Shown here piece by piece: positions 58,568-64,000 of a stretch of 64,000 bases of DNA. Positions within the stretch are counted from its first letter, which is position 1, and every line of letters starts with the position of its first letter. The translations under genes and the position numbers were made by a program. Under the pieces are notes generated by a model. The model was not told the origin of the DNA and made no database searches. It saw nothing but the letters and a program-made list of their open reading frames with translations. Location: contig NZ_NEVM01000002.1 of NCBI RefSeq assembly GCF_002261225.1, positions 1,364,001 to 1,428,000 on the forward strand. Direction: 5' to 3'. Origin of the DNA: Bordetella genomosp. 10 (GTDB lineage Bacteria > Pseudomonadota > Gammaproteobacteria > Burkholderiales > Burkholderiaceae_B).

Positions 58568-59569
58568 CTACCCCGCGCGCAGCAAGCCCTCGCTGGCCAG
58601 TTGCTCGCCCTTCTTGTCCTCCGACGCCAGATAGGCGGTGAACTCGGCGGCGCTGCCCTGCTTCACCGTCGACCCCAGGTTCGCCATCTTCTGCTTGACG
58701 TCGGCCTGGCCCAGCGCCTGGTTCAGCACCTGGTTCAGTTGCGCGATGATGGCGGGCGGCGTGCCGGCCGGCGCCATCAGGCCCGCCGTGGTGGTCACGT
58801 CGAAACCGGCCACGCCCAGTTCCTGCAAGGTCCGCACTTGCGGCAGGTCGCTGGCGCGGCTGGCCGAAGTCATCGCCAGCGGCTTCAGGTTGCCGGCCTT
58901 GAGGTGCGGCAGGGAGCTGGGCAACTGGTCGACGAAGGCGTCCAGTTGGCCGCCGAGCAGGTCGTTCAGCCCCGGTCCCGATCCCTTGTACGGAATGATG
59001 TTGAAGCGCGCGCCGGTGGCCTTCTCCAGCAACAGGATGGCGATGTGATTGGTGGTGCCGTTGCCCGAATGGCCGATGCTGATCTTGCCCGGCGCCGCCT
59101 TGGCCGCCGCGATGAATTCCTGGTAGCTGGCATAGCGGCTGCGCGCGGGCACTTCGAGCACCAGCGGCGTCTCCGCCATATAGCCGATGGGCGCGAAATC
59201 GGCGGGCTTGAAAGGCTTGCTGCCGTGCACCAGGCGCGGCGCGTAGGCGAAGCTGCCGTTGGCCGTCACGATCAAGGTGTAGCCGTCCGGCTGCGCCCGC
59301 GCCACCAGCTCGTGGCCCACCACCCCGCCGGCGCCCGGCCGGTTGTCGATGACGAAGGAGGCATGCATGATGGCGCCCATCGCGCTGGTGATCGCGCGGC
59401 CGGTAATGTCGAGGTTGCCGCCGGGCGCGTAGGGCACCACCACGGTGATGGGCCGGGCCGGATAGGCCGGCGCGGCCGCCGCGCCGCGGTTCAGCGCCAG
59501 CGCCGCGCCGCCGGCCAGCGCGCTTGCCAGGAAGGCGCGGCGGGATCCGCGCAGGGCATGGTCTTGCAT
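58568..59569 (-). CDS. Bug/TctC family tripartite tricarboxylate transporter receptor (5)
   Basis: A 333-residue Bug receptor with a twin-arginine-type signal (GSRRAFLASALAGGAALALNRGAAA, about 8-32). YPARPITVVVPYAPGGNLD, NRPGAGGVVGHE, IGHSGNGTTNHIA, IPYKGSGPGLNDLLGG and RTLQELGVAGFDVTTTAGLMAP follow. AAAGGAGA precedes the ATG at 59569. It is divergent from the class II aldolase gene and followed by the amidase remnant. Confidence 0.91.
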   Translation of the reverse strand: MQDHALRGSRRAFLASALAGGAALALNRGAAAAPAYPARPITVVVPYAPGGNLDITGRAITSAMGAIMHASFVIDNRPGAGGVVGHELVARAQPDGYTLIVTANGSFAYAPRLVHGSKPFKPADFAPIGYMAETPLVLEVPARSRYASYQEFIAAAKAAPGKISIGHSGNGTTNHIAILLLEKATGARFNIIPYKGSGPGLNDLLGGQLDAFVDQLPSSLPHLKAGNLKPLAMTSASRASDLPQVRTLQELGVAGFDVTTTAGLMAPAGTPPAIIAQLNQVLNQALGQADVKQKMANLGSTVKQGSAAEFTAYLASEDKKGEQLASEGLLRAG

Positions 59570-59821
59570 GTCTGTCTCCTTTCGTTTTGATGTCAACCGC
59601 CCGTTTCCGCGCCGGGTCGGCCCGCTCATCTTGCGGCACGCCGCGCAAAAGCGTATTGAAGAAAAGAGATACCAGCGTTTCTCAACCAGCAAGGGGCCGG
59701 CGGCGGCGAAGCGCTAGCATGCAGGCAGACCGCCGGCGCGGCGTCCCCGGCCAGCGCGCGACGCACGCACGGCGGCGCCGACGCCGGCCGCCGGCCGATA
59801 TCCGGCGTAGGATGGGCGGAT

Positions 59822-59851
59822 ACGCCGCAACGCAACACGCCGCAACGCAAC
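59822..59851. repeat. Exact 15-base tandem duplication before the aldolase
   Basis: ACGCCGCAACGCAAC occurs twice back to back, ending 14 bases before the aldolase ATG and next to its GGAG ribosome site. It reads through as a duplicated leader segment. Confidence 0.8.
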
Positions 59852-59865
59852 ATGGAGACTCCATC

Positions 59866-60705
59866 ATGCCTCTCGCCAATACCCGCCACGACGATGTCGA
59901 CGACGTCGACGAAGACCGCGCCAGTTCCGGCCCCCTGCACTTTCCCGAGATCCGCGCCGCCTGCTCGCCGGCGGAGTGGAAGGTGCGCGTCCAGTTGGCG
60001 GCGTGCTATCGCCTGATGGACATGTACGGCATGTCCGACCTGATCGCCAACCACATCTCGGCGCGCGTTCCCGATGAAGACGATGCTTTCCTGATCAATG
60101 CCTATGGCCTGCTGTACGAGGAGATCACCGCCTCCAGCCTGATCAAGATCAACGGCAAGGGCGAGATACTGGCCAAGCCGGACTTCGGCGAGCTGGGCTA
60201 CGGCGTCAACAAGGCCGGCTTCGTGATCCATAGCGCCATCCACCGCGCGCGCCATGAAGTGGCCTGCGTCATCCATACGCATACCTGGCCCGGCATGGCC
60301 TTGTCGTCGCTGTCCTGCGGCCTGCTGCCCATGAACCAGACCGCCATGCGCTTCGCCCGCATCGGCTATCACGATTACCAGGGCGTGGTGCTGGACCTGA
60401 GCGAACAGGAATCGCTGGTGCGCGACCTCGGCGAACACAACGCCTTGATCCTGCGCAACCACGGCCTGCTCACCGTCGGCAACACCATCGCCGAAGCCTT
60501 CAACGCCATGCACCGGCTGGAATTGAGCGCCAAGGCCCAACTGGCCGCGCTGGCCTGCAACACCGACCTCAATCCCGTCTCCGCGGAATGCATCGAGAAG
60601 ACCTTCCAGAACTACCAGCCCAACGTCCGCCGTCCCTTCGGCGTGCTGGAATGGCCGGCGCTGATACGCAAGCTGGATCGCCTGGACCAGAGCTACAAGC
60701 TATAG
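59866..60705 (+). CDS. Class II aldolase/adducin family protein
   Basis: A 279-residue zinc enzyme. The metal ligands are in VIHTHTWPGMALSS (His-x-His near residue 142) and NHGLLTVGN (near residue 204). YRLMDMYGMSDLIANHISARVP and TASSLIKINGKGEILAKP complete the fold. It may act as an aldolase on a hydroxy-keto acid or sugar phosphate. It is the only plus-strand gene of this block. Its stop is 88 bases from the convergent amidohydrolase. The start with GGAG at 59866 is preferred over longer frames. Confidence 0.87.
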   Translation: MPLANTRHDDVDDVDEDRASSGPLHFPEIRAACSPAEWKVRVQLAACYRLMDMYGMSDLIANHISARVPDEDDAFLINAYGLLYEEITASSLIKINGKGEILAKPDFGELGYGVNKAGFVIHSAIHRARHEVACVIHTHTWPGMALSSLSCGLLPMNQTAMRFARIGYHDYQGVVLDLSEQESLVRDLGEHNALILRNHGLLTVGNTIAEAFNAMHRLELSAKAQLAALACNTDLNPVSAECIEKTFQNYQPNVRRPFGVLEWPALIRKLDRLDQSYKL

Positions 60706-60793
60706 AAGAATCGGGACGGGGGCAGCGCCGGGACCCGGAGGCTGGGGCCCAGAATATGAAATCAATGGCGCCAGGCCCCGTCCCCGCCCCCGC

Positions 60794-61693
60794 TCAAAAG
60801 CCATACAAGCGCGACGGATTGCGGACGAGCACCTGCTCGCGCAATGCCGCCTCCGGCAGCCAGGCGTCGATTTCCTCGCGCAGCCGGCGCGGGTCGATGT
60901 CGCGATAGGGACTGACCTCCGTCGGCAGCTTGCCCGGCGCGCGGTTGGTATGGGGCCAATCGCTGGCCCAGACGGCGCGCTCCGGATTGGCGTCGAGGAA
61001 AGCCCGCGCCAGCGCGGCGACCTGCGCCGCCGTCGCGCCCTGGTCCATGCGATAGGACCCGGACAGCTTGACGTAGGCCGCGCCGCCGCCGACCAGGTCC
61101 AGGACGGCGCGCACCCGCGCATCGTCCAGGGGCAGGCGCCCCGGGATCATGGCGAAATGATCGAGCACCACCGGCACGCCCAGGCCGCGCAGGCGCGGCG
61201 CGGCGGCGGCGATGGCGTCCAGCGACGCATAGACCTGGATATGCCAGCCCTGTCCGCGCAAGCGGCCCGCCCAGGCGCCGAAGGCGCGCGCCACGGTCTC
61301 GGGATCGCTGGCGCCCACGCTCTCCAGGTTGACGCGCACGCCGCGCACGCCCGCCTCGTGCAGTTCCTGCAACGCCGCGTCGCTCACGTCTTCGGCCAGG
61401 ACGGCGATGCCGCGGCCGTCGCCCCGCATGGCCGCGAGGCTGTCGGCCAGCAGGCGGTTGTCGGTGCCGTAGAAGCTGGGCTGCACGATGACCGCGCGCG
61501 CCAATCCCAGCCGCGCCATGTGCGCGCGCAGGTCCGCCACCGTCGCGGGGCCCGCGGTATAGGGACGATCGGGCAGCATGGGATAGGCGGCCGGGTCGCC
61601 CACCACGTGCACATGGCAGTCGCAGGCGCCGGCCGGCAAGGGCGCGGCGCCGGCATGCCCGGCGCCGCGCGCGTCCGCTCCGGCCGCCGCCAT
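60794..61693 (-). CDS. Amidohydrolase family protein (2-pyrone-4,6-dicarboxylate lactonase-like)
   Basis: A 299-residue TIM-barrel hydrolase with the metal motif CDCHVHVVGDPAAYPM near residue 24 (Asp-x-His-x-His). HFAMIPGRLPLDD and KLSGSYRMDQG lie mid-protein, and ASDWPHTN (metal Asp near 250) lies in the last third. The pattern resembles 2-pyrone-4,6-dicarboxylate hydrolase LigI and its relatives that open cyclic lactones of dicarboxylates. The start ATG overlaps the last base of the dehydrogenase stop upstream. It is the last gene of the minus-strand run. Confidence 0.82.
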   Translation of the reverse strand: MAAAGADARGAGHAGAAPLPAGACDCHVHVVGDPAAYPMLPDRPYTAGPATVADLRAHMARLGLARAVIVQPSFYGTDNRLLADSLAAMRGDGRGIAVLAEDVSDAALQELHEAGVRGVRVNLESVGASDPETVARAFGAWAGRLRGQGWHIQVYASLDAIAAAAPRLRGLGVPVVLDHFAMIPGRLPLDDARVRAVLDLVGGGAAYVKLSGSYRMDQGATAAQVAALARAFLDANPERAVWASDWPHTNRAPGKLPTEVSPYRDIDPRRLREEIDAWLPEAALREQVLVRNPSRLYGF

Positions 61694-62751
61694 CACGCCG
61701 CCACCCGCTTGACCATCGCCTCGCCCGCCTCGCGCGTGCCCAGCTTGCCGCCGACGTCGCGCGTGCATTCCTGGGCGGCGATGCTGCCGGCGATGGCCTG
61801 CTCGATGGCGGCCGCGGCATCGATGAACTTGCGATCGTTGGCGCGCTGCCCGTGCCAGTTCAGCAGCATGGCGGCCGACAGCACCTGCGAAATCGGATTG
61901 GCGAGGTTCTGGCCCGCGATGTCCGGCGCCGAACCGTGCGCGGCCTGGCCCATGGCGTATTCGCGGCCCGCGTTCAGCGATCCGCCCAGCCCCAGGCTGC
62001 CCGACATCTCGGCGGTCAGGTCGGACAGGATGTCGCCGAACATATTGGTGGTGACGATGACGTCGTAGCGTTGCGGCGCGCGCACCACGTGCGCCATCAT
62101 GGCGTCGACGATGACGTCGTCCACGGCGACCTCGGGGAATTCCTTGCCCACCTCGTGGCAGACGTCGATGAACATGCCGTCGCCGCGCTTGAGCACATTG
62201 GCCTTGTGCACGATGGTGACGTGCTTCTTGCGCGTCATGGCCAGTTCGAAGGCCGAGCGCGCGATGCGTTCGCAGCAGAAGCGCGTGATGCGGCGCAGCG
62301 ACACCACCACGTCGGGGGTGATCAGCATTTCGCTGTTGCCGGATTCGATGTTGCGGTCGGCGTAGAAGCCTTCGGTGTTCTCGCGCACCACCACCAGGTC
62401 GAACTCGCCCAGGCGCGGCTTCATGCCGGGATAGGTGCGGGCCGGACGGATGTTGGCGTGCAGGTCCAGCTCCTTGCGGAAGAACTTGGACGGATTGATT
62501 TCGCCCTTGGCCTCGTCCTTGAAATCGTAGGTGGACATGGGACCCAGCAGCAGGCCGTCGGCCGCCTTGACCTTCTCCAGCAAGGCGGGCGTGACGGTGG
62601 CGCCGTGCTTCTTCAGGCTCTCGTGGCCGGCGATGTCATGCTCGAACTTCAGGCCCAGGCCAAAGCGCCGCGACGCGGCCTCGAGCACGTCGACGGCGAT
62701 GCCGACGGTTTCGGGGCCGATGCCGTCGCCGGGAATTACGACTATCTTCAT
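61693..62751 (-). CDS. Isocitrate/isopropylmalate dehydrogenase family protein (tartrate/homoisocitrate-like)
   Basis: A 352-residue beta-decarboxylating dehydrogenase. It shows IPGDGIGPETVGIAVDVLEAA, VVRENTEGFYADRNIE, TIVHKANVLKRGDGMFIDVCHEV, DDVIVDAMMAHVVRAPQRYDVIVTTNMFGDILSDLTAEMSGSLGLGGS, and NPISQVLSAAMLLNW. These are the substrate-carboxylate arginines and metal aspartates of the family. It oxidises and decarboxylates a 2-hydroxy dicarboxylate with NAD(P). Context with two Bug receptors and a lactonase-like enzyme points to an environmental hydroxy-acid rather than leucine synthesis. Confidence 0.87.
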   Translation of the reverse strand: MKIVVIPGDGIGPETVGIAVDVLEAASRRFGLGLKFEHDIAGHESLKKHGATVTPALLEKVKAADGLLLGPMSTYDFKDEAKGEINPSKFFRKELDLHANIRPARTYPGMKPRLGEFDLVVVRENTEGFYADRNIESGNSEMLITPDVVVSLRRITRFCCERIARSAFELAMTRKKHVTIVHKANVLKRGDGMFIDVCHEVGKEFPEVAVDDVIVDAMMAHVVRAPQRYDVIVTTNMFGDILSDLTAEMSGSLGLGGSLNAGREYAMGQAAHGSAPDIAGQNLANPISQVLSAAMLLNWHGQRANDRKFIDAAAAIEQAIAGSIAAQECTRDVGGKLGTREAGEAMVKRVAA

Positions 62752-62831
62752 GATGAATCCTTACGCGGGTTGATACCGTTGGTCGATGCCGCCCGTCGAT
62801 GCGATTCGACGCGGCGGGAATGAACGCTGTT

Positions 62832-63836
62832 TTACTCCACCTGGATGCCCGTGGCCTGCACCAGCTTCTGGTACTTGGCCGCCTCGCTCTGCACGAATTG
62901 TTCGAACTCCGCCACCGTGTTGGGCCGCACGGCGGCGCCGTCGGCCTCGAAGCGCGCCTTCACGCCGGGCTCCGCCAGCACCGCGTTCAACGCGGCGTTG
63001 AGCTGTTCGACGATGGGTTTGGGCGTGGCGGCCGGCGCGAACACGCCGCCCCACAGGCTGAACTGGAAGTCCGGCAGCACCACCTCCGCCACGGTCGGCA
63101 CGTTGGGCAGGACCTTCAGGCGTTCACGCGAGGATACCGCCAGCGCGCGCAGGCGGCCCGAATTGATATGCGGCATCACCGCGGACGCGCTGGAAAAGAA
63201 GAAGTCGACGTGGCCGCCCAGCAGGTCCGACATCGCCTGGCCGGCGCCCTTGTACGGCGCGTGCACCATGCGCGTGCCGGTGCCCAGGGCCAGCGCGGCG
63301 GCGGCCAGGTGGCCCGGCGTCGCCGTGCCGGACGACGCGTAGGCCAGCGCATCGGGCTTGGCGCGCGCGGCCGCGACCAGGGCCTGCAGGTCGGCGTAGG
63401 GAGACTTCTCCGGCACCGCCAGCACCAGGGGCGAATCGCCCACCAGGATCACCGGCGCGAATGCCTTCAGCGGATCGTAGCCCAGCGTCTTGGACGCGAA
63501 TTGGTTGACCGCGATCTCGCCGGTCTGGCCCAGCAGCAGCGTATAGCCGTCGGCCGGCGCGCGCAGCACCACCCGCGAGCCCACGGCGCCGGAGGCGCCC
63601 GCCCGGTTCTCGACGATGACGGTCCACTTCTTTTCCGTGCCCAGGCGTTCGGCCAGCACGCGGGCGAACACGTCGCCCTGCCCGCCCGGCGCATAGGGCA
63701 CCACCAGGGTGACAGGTTTGTCGGGATAGGCGTCGCCGGCGGCCCATGCGCGGCCGCCCAGGGCCAGCGCGCAGCCGGCCGCCGAGGCCTTGATGAAACT
63801 CCGGCGCGTCAGGCCGGTGGCGGATTCGTATCGCAT
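62832..63836 (-). CDS. Bug/TctC family tripartite tricarboxylate transporter receptor (6)
   Basis: A 334-residue Bug receptor with a twin-arginine-type signal (TRRSFIKASAAGCALALGGRAWA, about 9-31). YPDKPVTLVVPYAPGGQGD, NRAGASGAVGSR, YASSGTATPGHLAAA, HAPYKGAGQAMSDLLGGHVD and PTVAEVVLPDFQFSLWGGVFAP follow. GGAGA precedes the ATG at 63836. It sits directly after another Bug gene, so two receptors are in tandem here. Confidence 0.91.
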   Translation of the reverse strand: MRYESATGLTRRSFIKASAAGCALALGGRAWAAGDAYPDKPVTLVVPYAPGGQGDVFARVLAERLGTEKKWTVIVENRAGASGAVGSRVVLRAPADGYTLLLGQTGEIAVNQFASKTLGYDPLKAFAPVILVGDSPLVLAVPEKSPYADLQALVAAARAKPDALAYASSGTATPGHLAAAALALGTGTRMVHAPYKGAGQAMSDLLGGHVDFFFSSASAVMPHINSGRLRALAVSSRERLKVLPNVPTVAEVVLPDFQFSLWGGVFAPAATPKPIVEQLNAALNAVLAEPGVKARFEADGAAVRPNTVAEFEQFVQSEAAKYQKLVQATGIQVE

Positions 63837-63847
63837 CTCGGGTCTCC

Positions 63848-64000
63848 TCAATCCATCTTCATGCCGGATTTCGCCACCACCTGGCGCCACATCTTCAACT
63901 CGCTGTCCAGCGTCTTGGCGAGCGCTTCCGGCGGGCCGCTGAAGGCTTCGGCGCCTTCGTTCTTCAGCCGCTCGGCGACGATCTTGTCGGCCGCCGCCGC
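63848..64000 (-). CDS. Bug/TctC family receptor (7), C-terminal part
   Basis: The last 50 codons of a gene whose 5' part lies beyond the right edge. The text ADKIVAERLKNEGAEAFSGPPEALAKTLDSELKMWRQVVAKSGMKMD matches the C-terminal helix of Bug receptors (GPPEALAK-like followed by ...WRQVV..SG...). It ends 11 bases before the start of Bug receptor 6. Presumably a complete receptor outside the window. Confidence 0.78.
   Translation of the reverse strand, partial: AAAADKIVAERLKNEGAEAFSGPPEALAKTLDSELKMWRQVVAKSGMKMD

Noticed and set aside
60706..60793. A terminator between aldolase and amidohydrolase
   Set aside because: Several G/C runs can pair loosely, but no single stem stands out and no T-run follows.
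6108..64000. Tandem Bug genes as evidence for a mobile element
   Set aside because: No transposase, integrase, terminal repeats or target duplications are visible. Bug-family expansion is normal in Alcaligenaceae.

Overview
The window looks like a chromosomal segment from a high-G+C betaproteobacterium of the Alcaligenaceae, most like Bordetella or Achromobacter. Three things point there. The G+C content is high and the coding is dense. There are seven genes for Bug/TctC-type periplasmic solute receptors (six complete, one cut by the right edge). The other families present (IclR, GntR-FCD, HxlR and LysR regulators, Liv and Dpp ABC importers, a FecI-FecR-receptor set) are typical of the group. 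I saw no tRNA, rRNA, CRISPR array, integrase or insertion sequence. This is a metabolic 'catabolic island' rather than a phage or mobile element.

Layout. 1-2558 (minus): start of an alternative complex III operon, actA then actB, running off the left edge. 2750-4799 (minus): a stress-type short-chain dehydrogenase and a metallo-beta-lactamase (MBL) hydrolase. 4984-9908: an IclR regulator divergent from a Bug receptor, a 3-hydroxyisobutyrate-dehydrogenase-like enzyme, a D-glutamate-cyclase-family protein (DUF4392) and an MBL hydrolase. 9924-14775: a minus-strand thiolase / DUF35 / CoA-transferase A and B / Bug operon with a divergent IclR regulator and two tandem operator-like palindromes. 14834-19695: heme oxygenase, an HxlR-azoreductase divergent pair, a LysR-DUF4865 divergent pair, an S51 peptidase and a GFA protein. 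20021-24441: FecI-like sigma factor, FecR and a TonB-dependent siderophore receptor, with a Fur-box candidate upstream.

24481-36855: a GntR-FCD regulator and a long plus-strand operon. It holds an aminotransferase, the 5-oxoprolinase subunits PxpB-PxpC-PxpA, a complete oligopeptide-type ABC importer with two ATPase domains fused in one protein, a carbamoylase-type M20 amidase and an N-formylglutamate deformylase. It ends at a strong terminator (36903-36939). All three hydrolytic activities can release glutamate from an N-blocked form, so the operon reads as a scavenging unit for blocked glutamate or its peptides. This is the best candidate for an undescribed system in the window.

37007-40863 (minus): a membrane-type dehydrogenase (subunit 3, GMC flavoprotein, tri-heme cytochrome c). 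41330-45156: GntR-FCD regulator, Bug receptor, glutathione transferase-like protein and an enolase-superfamily dehydratase. 45235-53033 (minus): Bug receptor, SCP2-like protein, alpha/beta hydrolase, the five Liv transporter genes and a lactonase-type MBL hydrolase. 53262-57928: aldehyde dehydrogenase, beta-hydroxyacid dehydrogenase, IclR regulator and MFS transporter. 57963-64000: a gutted amidase remnant, a Bug receptor divergent from a class II aldolase, then a minus-strand run of Bug (partial), Bug, an isocitrate/isopropylmalate-type dehydrogenase and an amidohydrolase.

Overall each block pairs one regulator with one receptor or importer and a few enzymes for an organic acid or amino-acid derivative. 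No TctA/TctB membrane partners for the Bug proteins lie in the window, so their transport partners, if any, are elsewhere.
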